Source: Pseudomonas shahriarae (GTDB taxonomy: Bacteria > Pseudomonadota > Gammaproteobacteria > Pseudomonadales > Pseudomonadaceae). Taken from it: a stretch of DNA of 64,000 nucleotides. The notes below the pieces were generated by a model. That model saw nothing but the letters and a program-made list of their open reading frames with translations, had not been told where the DNA came from and did not search any database. A program made the translations under genes and the position numbers. This document shows positions 17,878 through 25,531 of this stretch, piece by piece (the first letter of the stretch is position 1; every line of letters starts with the position of its first letter). The stretch covers positions 1,240,001-1,304,000 of the forward strand of contig NZ_CP077085.1 of the NCBI RefSeq assembly GCF_014268455.2, read 5' to 3'.

Positions 17878-18681
17878 TCAATGCACCACCGCCCCAGGCG
17901 GCAAATGCCCCAGCCGCTCCGTCAGGCGCAGCCGCTGCACCGGGTCTTCACTGAGCAACAGCGCATGCTCAAGATCGAAGCGCTCGGCATTCGGGCAATC
18001 CAGGTGCTTGTACAGACTGGCCCGCGCCAGATAGTCGGCGGCGCTGGCGTCGCCCAGCTCCAGCACGCGCTCGGCGTCGATCAGCGCCGCGAGGTGATGG
18101 TCATTGGTCAGGTGCAGTTGCCGCAGGTTGCGCGACAGCCGCTGCAGGATCAGTCGCGGCTCGGCGCTGCGCAGGTGTTCGGCTTGCAGCTTGAGATTGG
18201 GGCCGTACTGGCGTTGCAGCAGTTCGCGGCAGTCGTTGGGGTACAGCCGCCGCCCGCCGCAGGGGTCGAGCAAATGATCGGCACCGCTTACCCGCAGCAG
18301 GAAGTGCCCCGGGAAATTGACCCCCACCATAGGGATCTCCAGGCGCCGCGCCAACTCCAGGGCGATCAGGCCCAGGGCCAGGGGTTGTCCGCGGCGGCGC
18401 TGTAAGACCTTGTCCAGCAGGGCGGCGGCGGGGCGCAAGGGGGTGAAGTCATCCTGGGCGAACCCCAGGTCATTCATTATCCGCAGCAACGGCTGGCCCA
18501 GCTCATCGGCCGGCAGCAGCGGCATGCCGAGGCTGACTTGCTGTTGCAGCACCGTGAAGTCAGCCAGGATCGCCTGCGGGTCCACGGCAGGGTCGTGCTC
18601 GGCAGCGATCCATAACGCGGCTTCAAACAGCGCCGGAGGCGAGCGGTGCAGGCATTCGAAAAAGGCTTGGCGGGGATTCAT
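17878..18681 (-). CDS. SirB1-like transglutaminase-fold/TPR protein
   Basis: A 267-residue protein of the SirB1 family (transglutaminase-like N-terminal part, tetratricopeptide-like C-terminus). LLDKVLQRRRGQPLALGLIALELARRL and GVNFPGHFLLRV are the central signature, and LYPNDCRELLQRQYG follows. The family is widespread in gammaproteobacteria beside prmC/hemK-type genes; its biochemical role is not settled. I start it at 18681 because GGAGA stands just upstream and the preceding frame adds unrelated residues. It is convergent with the transporter gene. Confidence 0.83.
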   Translation of the reverse strand: MNPRQAFFECLHRSPPALFEAALWIAAEHDPAVDPQAILADFTVLQQQVSLGMPLLPADELGQPLLRIMNDLGFAQDDFTPLRPAAALLDKVLQRRRGQPLALGLIALELARRLEIPMVGVNFPGHFLLRVSGADHLLDPCGGRRLYPNDCRELLQRQYGPNLKLQAEHLRSAEPRLILQRLSRNLRQLHLTNDHHLAALIDAERVLELGDASAADYLARASLYKHLDCPNAERFDLEHALLLSEDPVQRLRLTERLGHLPPGAVVH

Positions 18682-18866
18682 TGCATTCTCCGTCGGATGT
18701 CCCGTTTTAGCCTTGCCAAGAACTTTCGTCCAGCTTCTTGAGAACCGGCCTACCTGGATATGTCGCAAAGCCTGTAATTGCGGGCTGCTTATTCCTGCAC
18801 GCTCCGGCAACCTTTTTCCGGCAGCCTATACTTGGCGACTACAAGAAGTGATTCGGGAGCTTGACG

Positions 18867-19907
18867 ATGTTTGCTCTCATGCACAGCACCCGCCTTGAAT
18901 CCCTGCACCTGAGCGTTGACCCGGTGACCGGGTTGAAGGCGGTCATTGCCATCCACAGCAGTCGCTTGGGGCCGGCCCTGGGTGGCTGTCGCTACCTGGC
19001 CTACCCCGACGATGAAAGCGCCGTGGCCGATGCCGCGCGCCTGGCCCAAGGCATGAGTTACAAGGCCGCGCTGGCCGGTCTGCCGGTGGGCGGTGGCAAC
19101 GCGGTGATCATCCGCCCGGCCCATGTGGAAAGCCGCGCCGCGCTGTTCGAAGCTTTCGGCCGGTGTATCGAGCAGCTCGATGGCCGCTATATCACCGCCA
19201 TCGACAGCGGCACCTCTGTGGCCGACATGGACTGCATCGCCCAGCACACGCGCTTTGTCACCAGCACCACCGCCGCCGGCGACCCGTCACCCCATGCGGC
19301 CATGGGCGTATTCGCCGGCATCCGCACCGCCGCCATGGCCCGCCTGGGCAGCGACAACCTGGAAGGCCTGCGTGTGGCAATCCAGGGCCTGGGCAACGTC
19401 GGCTACGCCCTGGCCGAACAACTGCACGCCGCTGGCGCCGAATTGCTGGTGAGCGATATCGACCCTGGCAAAGTGCAACTGGCCATGGAGCAACTGGGCG
19501 CGCACCCGATTGCCAACGAAGCCTTGCTCAGCACCCCGTGCGACATTCTCGCGCCGTGCGGCCTGGGCGCCGTCCTCAACCGCCAGAGCGTCGCCCAACT
19601 GCGCTGCGCCGCCGTGGCCGGCTCCGCCAGCGCGCAACTGACCCACCTGCAAGTGGCCGACCAATTGGAGGCGCGTGGGATCCTCTACGCACCGGACTAC
19701 GTGATCAACTCCGGCGGCCTGATCTATGTCGCCCTCAAGCACAACGGCGCGGACCTGGCGACCATCACCGCGCACCTGTCCAACATCGGCACCCGCCTGA
19801 CCGAAATCTTCGGCCACGCCCAGGCCGAAAAACGCTCACCTGCCCGAGTGGCCGATGAGCTGGCCGAACGGCTGCTGTACGCCGAGCCCTTATTAAAAAG
19901 GCCCTGA
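18867..19907 (+). CDS. Glu/Leu/Phe/Val dehydrogenase family protein with altered active site
   Basis: A 346-residue leucine-dehydrogenase-type protein. The substrate-binding lysine is kept (GMSYKAALAG, Lys66) and so is the AIDSGTSVADMD aspartate region, while GLGNVGYALAEQL (near 170) is the NAD-binding turn. The second, catalytic lysine of the family, in GGGK twelve residues later, is Asn78 here (GGGNAVII; codon AAC at 19098-19100). It may therefore lack oxidative deaminase activity or act on something else. GGGAG precedes the ATG at 18867. The 3' end forms part of the terminator shared with yebG. Confidence 0.85.
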   Translation: MFALMHSTRLESLHLSVDPVTGLKAVIAIHSSRLGPALGGCRYLAYPDDESAVADAARLAQGMSYKAALAGLPVGGGNAVIIRPAHVESRAALFEAFGRCIEQLDGRYITAIDSGTSVADMDCIAQHTRFVTSTTAAGDPSPHAAMGVFAGIRTAAMARLGSDNLEGLRVAIQGLGNVGYALAEQLHAAGAELLVSDIDPGKVQLAMEQLGAHPIANEALLSTPCDILAPCGLGAVLNRQSVAQLRCAAVAGSASAQLTHLQVADQLEARGILYAPDYVINSGGLIYVALKHNGADLATITAHLSNIGTRLTEIFGHAQAEKRSPARVADELAERLLYAEPLLKRP

Positions 19908-19924
19908 ATCAATGATTCAGGGCC
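19891..19924 (-). terminator. terminator of yebG overlapping the dehydrogenase 3' end
   Basis: The stem GGCCCTGAATC/GATTCAGGGCC (19900-19924) is followed on the minus strand by TTTTTAATA. It lies partly within the last codons of the convergent dehydrogenase gene. Confidence 0.75.
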
Positions 19925-19939
19925 TGTTCAATTCGGGCT

Positions 19940-20200
19940 TTATTCCGCCGCCGGGTTCAGCAACTCGGACAACGCATCCGGCTGGCTCTTGAACGCCTTG
20001 GCAAACACATCGCGATTCTTCGCCATGTAGATCCCGGCTTCCTCCACCTGCTGCTCGCTCAGGGACGGCACGGCTTTTTGCAACACTTCTGCGAGCAACT
20101 CAGCGAGTTCAAGCATCTTGTCATGACGGTCAGCTTCGGCTTTATCCATGAACAAACGCTCCAGATCTCGGCTGCTGCGGTATACCACTTCGACGGCCAT
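19940..20200 (-). CDS. yebG: YebG family SOS-induced protein
   Basis: An 86-residue YebG homologue. The N-terminus MAVEVVYRSSRD and KAEADRHDKMLELAELLAEVLQ match the family; the C-terminus is short and alanine/proline-rich. YebG is a small DNA-damage-inducible protein under LexA in E. coli, with no firmly assigned biochemical role. A perfect LexA box lies 44 bases upstream of the start codon, so SOS control is very likely here. Confidence 0.9.
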   Translation of the reverse strand: MAVEVVYRSSRDLERLFMDKAEADRHDKMLELAELLAEVLQKAVPSLSEQQVEEAGIYMAKNRDVFAKAFKSQPDALSELLNPAAE

Positions 20201-20243
20201 TCACCACCTCACATGCCTTCACGATAGTTGTCTATTGCGACTA

Positions 20244-20259
20244 CTGTATTTATATACAG
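20244..20259. promoter_or_regulatory. LexA box upstream of yebG
   Basis: CTGTATTTATATACAG matches the CTGT-N8-ACAG SOS operator exactly, with an AT-rich centre. The 275 bases from here to psiE hold no other supported gene and should contain the psiE promoter; I could not fix it. Confidence 0.93.
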
Positions 20260-20534
20260 CTAAAAGGATAAGCCAATCCATGGGGTTTGGGTAGCAGCTT
20301 TTTAATGTAGTTGGGAAATGGGGTTTGTCAGGTGTCGGAGTGCCGCAGTCGTAAACCCCAACGGCAAGATAAGTGTCTCATGTCATTCCACCATCATCTC
20401 ATTCTGCAATCTCTGGCCTTCTTTCTGCATGCAGAGAAATCGTCATGCCAAACGGGCATTATCCCCCCCCGAGCCGAAGCATGGCTTAGGCAATGGCAAA
20501 TAGTTGGCTATTTTTTAAACAGTGGTGGTGAGTA

Positions 20535-20822
20535 ATGACAGAAATGAAGTGGGCCGACAAAGTGCGCAAAAGCCTGCACGCGAGTGCAGATTCCCTGGGC
20601 AACCTGGCAGTGGAGGCATTTCACTATCTGGCGCTTTTTGGTATCGGTGCAATCACCGCCTATGCGGCAATAATGACCTTTATCGACATGTTGCAAAAAG
20701 GCGGCATCAGCGTTGATGACATCCTGCTGCTGTTTATCTACCTGGAGCTGGGCGCCATGGTGGGGATCTACTTCAAGACCAACAAGCCAATACTAACACA
20801 ACCTAGCCGTATTTTGGCTTAG
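20535..20822 (+). pseudogene. psiE: psiE 5' fragment interrupted by the mobile element
   Basis: The first 83 codons encode the N-terminal half of PsiE, a small inner-membrane protein named for phosphate-starvation induction in E. coli: FHYLALFGIGAITAYAAIMT and DDILLLFIYLELGAMVGIYF are membrane helices. After FKTN the frame enters the element and stops 12 codons later (KPILTQPSRILA). The missing 3' half is found in frame at 32631. Joining the two at the 11-bp repeat restores an uninterrupted 149-codon gene. Confidence 0.93.
20773..20783 (+). other. left attachment site (attL core)
   Basis: TCAAGACCAAC within psiE codons for F-K-T-N. The same 11 bases recur at 32620-32630. To the left is psiE coding sequence; to the right the sequence becomes unrelated. 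Just inside, AAGCCAATAC and GTATTTTGGCTT form an imperfect inverted repeat (20784-20821) that could be a recombinase arm site. Confidence 0.88.
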
Positions 20823-20860
20823 GTTCTCTGGCATCATTAGATTTTCAGGGGAGACATCGT

Positions 20861-21334
20861 ATGAAGTGGATAGAGCACAGTCGGGAACGAATGCACAAGC
20901 AAGCCAATTCGATTGGCAATTTTTTAGTCGAAGGTTTCCATTATTTGGGGCTGTTCGCCATCGGTGCCGCTACCGCGTGTGCTTCGGTGATGGCATTTGT
21001 CGAAATGGTAGGAAAGGGCACAGCAAGCGTAGATGACATTTTGCTGTTGTTCATCTATCTAGAACTGGGTGCGATGGTAGGTATCTATTTTAAAACCAAT
21101 CATCTCCCAATTCGATTTCTACTTTATATTGCAATTACCGCTTTAACTCGCTATCTCATTGGTGATGTATCACATCATAAGGCACCAGATATTGGTCTGC
21201 TTTACCTGTGCGGCGGGATATTTTTCTTAGCTTTGTCAGTCGTTGCTGTTCGATTTGCGTCCTATAAATTTCCGTCCAGCAAAGCTATTGACGCGACGGG
21301 TGAAGTCATCGGCGAAAACTACACAGAGAAGTAA
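20861..21334 (+). CDS. psiE: element-borne complete PsiE
   Basis: A 157-residue full-length PsiE with four membrane helices. It is closely similar to the broken chromosomal protein across its length (SVDDILLLFIYLELGAMVGI and GDVSHH are shared) but differs at many positions and uses AT-richer codons, so it is not a recent duplication of the host gene. It stands 77 bases inside attL in the same orientation as the host psiE, where the host promoter could read into it. GGGGAGA precedes the ATG. It probably replaces the function lost on integration. Confidence 0.92.
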   Translation: MKWIEHSRERMHKQANSIGNFLVEGFHYLGLFAIGAATACASVMAFVEMVGKGTASVDDILLLFIYLELGAMVGIYFKTNHLPIRFLLYIAITALTRYLIGDVSHHKAPDIGLLYLCGGIFFLALSVVAVRFASYKFPSSKAIDATGEVIGENYTEK

Positions 21335-21335
21335 A

Positions 21336-22166
21336 ATGACCAAAAGGATTTGGATTTGGCTGGGGATTGCCGTCGCTTTTTTCGTTTTGTTTCTATTGCC
21401 TGCGGCGGTTACCTTTTGGCTTTACAGGGAAAATCTTGGCAACATATCGCATAAGCCTGATGACTGGGGAGCATTTGGGTCATTATTGAGTGGAATATTT
21501 ACCTATATTGCCGCTGTGGGAACAATGGGGACACTAATTTTTCTCGTATATCAACAAGGGAAAAATAACGAACTCATAAACCGACAATTGGCTTTACAGA
21601 CATTTGAGGAATACGAAAGGCACAGAAAACTATTTTTTGAAAAGCTTTCAGAAATCGAAAGCCACTATGATAATGAAATAGTTTTTCCCCAGCGTGAGCG
21701 TGTTTATAGCTCCATATTTCATATGAATAGCCCATCAACGATGCAGTATGCTCTCAATATAAACGAGGACAACCCAAACGCTAGGCCAAAAGACCTAATA
21801 GATTGCTTACACAAATACGATAAAATAAGCGAGATGTTAGATGACTACCAAAGTTTTAATAACTGTATATCAGTCATTATTGAGACTTTGGATTTGAGCT
21901 ATGACTTGGGGATTTCGGCAGCGAAGAAAAATGTAGAAGGCCAAATTCTTTGGTTTGATATGCCAACGGCTTTAAACATAAATAACATTGGTTTGGCATT
22001 AGAACGCATTGAAAGAACACTCAACACAATTCTTTTTATGTCGTCTAACCAACCCGTAAAAAGTATATACCACAAAGCACAGAGCCTTCTTTTTCGTGAT
22101 TATGTGCTGCAGCATTTGAGTGAACACAAAAGACAGTTTCCAGTGACTATTGTTGGGCATAATTAA
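21336..22166 (+). CDS. two-helix membrane protein, putative phage-abortive-infection (AbiC-like) architecture
   Basis: A 276-residue protein with two N-terminal membrane helices (about residues 5-27 and 50-70), separated by a short loop containing DDWGAFGSLLSGIFTYIAA, then a charged soluble domain (QLALQTFEEYERHRKLFFEKLSEIE). That layout, W/G-F-G-S-x-x-G followed by the second helix and a Q/E-rich helix, resembles putative AbiC-type phage-resistance proteins and retron membrane effectors; I cannot confirm the family by eye. It begins one base after psiE stops and may be co-transcribed with it. It is probable cargo. Confidence 0.55.
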   Translation: MTKRIWIWLGIAVAFFVLFLLPAAVTFWLYRENLGNISHKPDDWGAFGSLLSGIFTYIAAVGTMGTLIFLVYQQGKNNELINRQLALQTFEEYERHRKLFFEKLSEIESHYDNEIVFPQRERVYSSIFHMNSPSTMQYALNINEDNPNARPKDLIDCLHKYDKISEMLDDYQSFNNCISVIIETLDLSYDLGISAAKKNVEGQILWFDMPTALNINNIGLALERIERTLNTILFMSSNQPVKSIYHKAQSLLFRDYVLQHLSEHKRQFPVTIVGHN

Positions 22167-22187
22167 TTTTATTAGTCGAGGTAATAT

Positions 22188-22625
22188 ATGAATTCTCCTT
22201 TGGACGAAATTCTCAACTGGTTTAAAAATCTGCCACCAGTTCAACAAACAGATGTAGCTTTTCTTGTTTCGTATATGCCGGGGTTGGATATCGATCTGGG
22301 TTCAGATGAGATTGTTACTGATTTCCTAGGTCAGATCGATAAATTGAGAGAGGGTAAAGTCCGTGAACAGGCATTGATTGTCTGTCTGAAGGCACTTATT
22401 GAAAATTTTATTATCTTAAAACGTATCGATCCTGAAGGATGGAAAAAAAGAAAGGCGATGCTCGAACAGCTCTCAATAGAAAAGGATAGTCAAACGTTTG
22501 CCAAATTGGCAGAACGTAAAGAATTCGAGGGTGCTCAGTGGGTGAGTAGCTGCAAAAAATGGAATGAGATGGCAAAAAATCACCTCACAGATGAAAAAAT
22601 AGATTATTGGTTTAATTTTGGTTAG
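22188..22625 (+). CDS. unknown small protein paired with the membrane protein
   Basis: A 145-residue soluble, probably all-helical protein that I do not recognise. It starts with SPLDEILNWFKNLPPVQQTDVAFLV and has charged helices with a WKKRKAMLEQL patch. It begins 21 bases after the two-helix membrane protein, with CGAGGTAA as ribosome site, so the pair is probably one operon. Possible roles are regulator, partner or protector of the membrane protein; none is shown by the sequence. Confidence 0.65.
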   Translation: MNSPLDEILNWFKNLPPVQQTDVAFLVSYMPGLDIDLGSDEIVTDFLGQIDKLREGKVREQALIVCLKALIENFIILKRIDPEGWKKRKAMLEQLSIEKDSQTFAKLAERKEFEGAQWVSSCKKWNEMAKNHLTDEKIDYWFNFG

Positions 22626-22628
22626 CGA

Positions 22629-22870
22629 TAGCTGATTGGCACGTCCGCATGTCTTCTACGAAAGGTCCAACGTCAAAAGCGGGTTTCCCGGTCGCTGAAC
22701 GCCCGTAAAACGGCATGTTTTTTGATCGAGGTGGTTTGGAGTGCCGGGACTTGTACCGGTGCGAGAAAACGCCGGAATACGCGGTGTATGGCACTGCATC
22801 CGTAGGGTTGGGTAGAATCAACGCAAGGTGCCATTGCAGGGCCACCACTCACGATCTCTAAGGATGGCGA
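22629..22870. other. GC-richer gap inside the element, with a weak terminator-like hairpin
   Basis: About 240 bases between the cargo pair and the lipoprotein gene. It is richer in GC than the rest of the element. GCCCGTAAAACGGCATG followed by TTTTTT (22701-22723) is a short hairpin with T-run that could end the cargo transcript. A minus-strand frame across it has no recognisable features. Confidence 0.4.
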
Positions 22871-23314
22871 ATGAAAAAAATAATTTTTGTGCTGGTTGTT
22901 GGATCACTGCTGAGTGGTTGCGTTACGCAAAAGCCACCGCTTTCTGACAGCCAATACACTGCATTTGCTACTCAATTGATAGGTATCCATAAATGCGTTG
23001 CTAGCGGAAACATGCCACCAGATACAGGTGCCCGTGGTCAGCAATATTCGATGGCAAATCTCAATACTTGGCAATTCGACCAAAATTATTTCATGGGTCG
23101 AGCTAAGCAGATAGCGGATTCGGTCAACCCGTCGCAAGGTGATTGCAACACATTGGCGATGAATATCATGCAAAGAAAAAATCAGATCGAGGCACAAAAT
23201 CAGCAGGCCGCACAGGAAGCACAAGCGTGGCAAAACCTGCAAAATCAACAGGAACAGAACAAAACCACTTATTGCAATCAAATAGGCACACAGACTATTT
23301 GCAATCGATACTAA
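22871..23314 (+). CDS. small lipoprotein
   Basis: A 147-residue protein with a lipoprotein signal: KKIIFVLVVGSLLSGC ends in a lipobox (LSGC, Cys17). The middle is Gln/Ala-rich (QAAQEAQAWQNLQNQQEQN, probably helical) and the C-terminus TYCNQIGTQTICNRY carries a cysteine pair seen in other small Pseudomonas lipoproteins. The role is unknown; surface or entry exclusion would fit a mobile element but nothing proves it. It stands alone between two gaps. Confidence 0.75.
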   Translation: MKKIIFVLVVGSLLSGCVTQKPPLSDSQYTAFATQLIGIHKCVASGNMPPDTGARGQQYSMANLNTWQFDQNYFMGRAKQIADSVNPSQGDCNTLAMNIMQRKNQIEAQNQQAAQEAQAWQNLQNQQEQNKTTYCNQIGTQTICNRY

Positions 23315-23364
23315 AACAAGGCGTGCAGCGGCTCGCCTATTCTGGTGGTCGCTTTGCTTGAAAA

Positions 23365-23384
23365 GTCAAAATAAAGGGCCTAAC
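23365..23384 (-). repeat. element box, copy a (no promoter apparent)
   Basis: GTCAAAATAAAGGGCCTAAC on the plus strand; on the minus strand it ends in TTGACT. No convincing -10 follows at 16-18 bases. It shares 19-20 bases with copies at 24578 and 25556. Confidence 0.7.
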
Positions 23385-23529
23385 ACCTAATAAAGTAAAT
23401 GCCGTAAAAATGGGGAATTTCAATAATCTATTGTCGTGTTATTTCCTAAAAACGGGTTATTGACATTTGAAATTTAAAAATCCGATTTGATCAAGATGAA
23501 TGATCTCTTAAAACGGACCACGGAAAACG

Positions 23530-23562
23530 TAAAAAGCCCATGAATGAGCCTTTTTTTGTTTT
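23530..23562 (-). terminator. probable terminator of the 23583-24308 gene
   Basis: An imperfect stem GCCCAT/ATGAGC with an A-run on the left and a T-run on the right (23530-23562), so it could act in both directions. It lies just past the stop of the minus-strand gene. Confidence 0.5.
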
Positions 23563-23582
23563 TTCCCTTTAAATCAAGATTT

Positions 23583-24308
23583 TTAAATTTTCATGATATC
23601 GACCATATCTCGATAGTCCTTTTTACGGTCGTTAAATGTAGCCATAAACTCAATACCATCATCTTTATAAACCGGATTAGATAATGATGGCCTAGTGGCC
23701 TTTTTCTGCTTGCTGTCTTCTTCTTGATAGTCATATGGCTTTGAACCAACGATCAACGTGAAATAGCCAATATTGACAGTCATTTTTTTGATCAACTTTC
23801 TATTTTTTACAAGTGAAATCGAAACCCTAAACTCTGTGCGGACTTCTTGAAATTTGAAAAAGTCGTCAGGCTCTAACATTCCTTCAAAAGCCATTCTCAA
23901 TACTGGATCAATCTCTATGCCGTTTGATGACGGTGTTTTACGGGTTATTATTCTCGTAAGCTTCTGGCATTTGGACAAAGATGAAACCGGCTTAAATTTA
24001 TGTGTCCTAGTGAGCTTTATAGATGCCGCATCGTAATCATACTGATCAAGATCAATGATGTGAAATTTCTTATGGGTAGCGTCTTGATATTGAGAAGATG
24101 CGAAATAGTCTTTCAATAAATATTGCACATTAGACAACGTAGATTTGTTATCTGTGATCAATAGGTGTTTTGTGCTTATATCAACTACATGAACACCAAT
24201 AACCGCTTTTGCATGACCGTGTTGAAACGTTTTATCTTTACCAAAAGTCGCACTCATGCAAAAAGCTTGGCTACCTAATTCGATCGGGTTAAATTTAGTA
24301 TTATTCAT
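23583..24308 (-). CDS. unknown protein of the element
   Basis: A 241-residue protein that I do not recognise. It has no membrane helix or signal peptide. It is beta/alpha mixed, with KAVIGVHVVDISTKHLLITDNK near the N-terminus and a lysine-rich C-terminal third. AAGGAGA six bases before the ATG and a -35/-10 pair with the shared element box upstream show that it is a real, expressed gene. Sharing a control box with the H-NS-like operon suggests it belongs to the element's core maintenance set. Confidence 0.75.
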   Translation of the reverse strand: MNNTKFNPIELGSQAFCMSATFGKDKTFQHGHAKAVIGVHVVDISTKHLLITDNKSTLSNVQYLLKDYFASSQYQDATHKKFHIIDLDQYDYDAASIKLTRTHKFKPVSSLSKCQKLTRIITRKTPSSNGIEIDPVLRMAFEGMLEPDDFFKFQEVRTEFRVSISLVKNRKLIKKMTVNIGYFTLIVGSKPYDYQEEDSKQKKATRPSLSNPVYKDDGIEFMATFNDRKKDYRDMVDIMKI

Positions 24309-24335
24309 AAATCTCCTTTTCTGTTTTGTTACTTA

Positions 24336-24376
24336 AAATTAGAACACAGAAAAAGATAATGTCAAATTAAAGGGCC
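24336..24376 (-). promoter_or_regulatory. promoter of the 23583-24308 gene with element box, copy d
   Basis: On the minus strand GGCCCTTTAATTTGACA includes TTGACA (24365-24360); 18 bases later TAATTT (24341-24336) is a plausible -10. It is a one-base variant of the box at 24578 and 25556, again overlapping the -35. Confidence 0.65.
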
Positions 24377-24377
24377 G

Positions 24378-24577
24378 CACTATTTTCATGAATGGGCTTT
24401 ATTGTCTAATCTTATTTTTAAATAATATTCGACCTTAAATATATTTTCAACTTACTATTGACACGCAATTAATGGCTTGTCTAAGCCAAAATACAACCAT
24501 CACAAAAATGACAAAACTCAAAAACTTGCAAGATATTCCAAAATAAAATTGTCGATATTTTATTGAAAAATAAATTG
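24378..24577. other. AT-rich gap, nothing identified
   Basis: Very AT-rich sequence between two element boxes. I see no gene. It would be the long leader of any transcript started at the 24578 box, or could hold a small RNA. Confidence 0.3.
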
Positions 24578-24597
24578 TCAAAATAAAGGGCCTAACA
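24578..24597 (-). promoter_or_regulatory. element box, copy b
   Basis: GTCAAAATAAAGGGCCTAAC; on the minus strand it gives GGCCCTTTATTTTGACA, again with TTGACA as a possible -35. The -10 candidate (TATCGA at 18 bases) is weak. It points toward the 23583-24308 gene, about 270 bases away. Confidence 0.6.
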
Positions 24598-24607
24598 TCA
24601 TCAGGCA

Positions 24608-24633
24608 CAAAAAAGCCCCGGTTAGGGGGCTTC
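24608..24633 (-). terminator. terminator of the H-NS-like operon
   Basis: On the minus strand AAGCCCC-CTAACC-GGGGCTTTTTTG forms a strong hairpin with a T-run, 20 bases after the stop at 24650. Confidence 0.85.
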
Positions 24634-24649
24634 ATGGTGTCGCTAGATT

Positions 24650-25087
24650 TTAGATCTTTTCGGCTTTGAGTTTGTCGATCAAAGCTTCGAACGTATCAAC
24701 CTCGTTTTTCTGCATCAGGTCAGCCAAAAACAAAGCGTAGGTTTTAAATCCTTTATCTTTCATTGCTTGACTGGCAATGCCTTGCTTCGCCTTCTTCAAG
24801 ATAAATTCAACGCCGTCAATCTGCACTTTCCATTTATCGCTAGGCTCCTTGGGTGCCTTTGGTACGTCCTCGCTCACGCTTTTAGGTGTTTTAGCGGGGG
24901 TTTTGATTTGGTGAAGGGAATGCACCACATCAACAAATTCAGCCACTGAATAGCCGTATTTGTCGCGAAGGGTTTCAAGCTCTTCAACAAATTCGATGAC
25001 TTTTGCTTCTTCTTCATTTTCTCTTAGGTTCTTGATTTGTTCTTCAAGCTGTTTTTGCTGTGCGAGTAGGTCAAGCAATTTCGACAT
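24650..25087 (-). CDS. H-NS/MvaT-like coiled-coil protein
   Basis: A 145-residue protein. Residues 1-60 form a heptad-rich coiled coil (LLAQQKQLEEQIKNLRENEEE, then ELETLRDKYGYSVAEFVDVV), similar to the oligomerisation part of H-NS, Bv3F and MvaT proteins. A proline/lysine-rich linker (near 65-85) leads to a C-terminal domain with a central KKAKQGIASQAM segment; the standard H-NS AT-hook motif is not seen. A xenogeneic-silencer or antagonist role is plausible for an AT-rich element but unproven. It follows 25102-25509 in an operon. Confidence 0.5.
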   Translation of the reverse strand: MSKLLDLLAQQKQLEEQIKNLRENEEEAKVIEFVEELETLRDKYGYSVAEFVDVVHSLHQIKTPAKTPKSVSEDVPKAPKEPSDKWKVQIDGVEFILKKAKQGIASQAMKDKGFKTYALFLADLMQKNEVDTFEALIDKLKAEKI

Positions 25088-25101
25088 TTTTCTTTTTTCC
25101 T

Positions 25102-25509
25102 TCAAGAATAAGATTGATCATCGGAGGACAAATAAACCAGAAAACGGCTGAACTCTATATTGATACGCTCGTAAAATTCTTGCCAATTGGCATCAACCAA
25201 TTCAGCGATGGAACTACGACCATGTTCAAGGTTTTCTTGATCTTCAATTTCAGACGCTTCAAGTTGAAGGGTGTAAAGAATGACATAAAGGACATAGGGC
25301 TTTAATGCTGCCTTCAAAGCTGCTTCAACGCCGAATAAGCCAAGATCAACCGGCTTCTTAATCTCCAATATGTCGATGCAATATCGATCAAAATAAAGAC
25401 AGTCTGATGGCTTGTCGGCCTTCGATCCTCTCCACCACTCATCACTTAAAGCACTATGGATAAGTTGTGTATTTACAAAAATCTCACCAATTTTCAAAAT
25501 ATTGTCCAT
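25102..25509 (-). CDS. unknown protein, first gene of the H-NS-like operon
   Basis: A 135-residue protein that I do not recognise, rich in hydrophobic residues around 60-85 (GVEAALKAALKPYVLYVILYTLQL), with an acidic C-terminal half. It starts 23 bases downstream of a near-consensus promoter (TTGACA-N17-TAAAAT), giving a very short leader with no clear Shine-Dalgarno. It ends 14 bases before the H-NS-like gene, so the two are likely co-transcribed. Confidence 0.65.
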   Translation of the reverse strand: MDNILKIGEIFVNTQLIHSALSDEWWRGSKADKPSDCLYFDRYCIDILEIKKPVDLGLFGVEAALKAALKPYVLYVILYTLQLEASEIEDQENLEHGRSSIAELVDANWQEFYERINIEFSRFLVYLSSDDQSYS

Positions 25510-25531
25510 TGCACATGGTTATGGAAAATGG

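Noticed and set aside
20498..20513. AAATAG-TTGG-CTATTT with T-run before psiE considered as a terminator
   Set aside because: The six-base AT-rich stem is too weak to call, and it lies in the psiE leader.
20861..21334. Element psiE considered as a tandem duplication of the host gene
   Set aside because: It differs at many residues and in codon use and lies inside the element boundary, so it came with the element.
22612..22848. Minus-strand frame of 78 codons in the element
   Set aside because: It spans a terminator-like hairpin and overlaps the end of the upstream gene; its protein is unconvincing.
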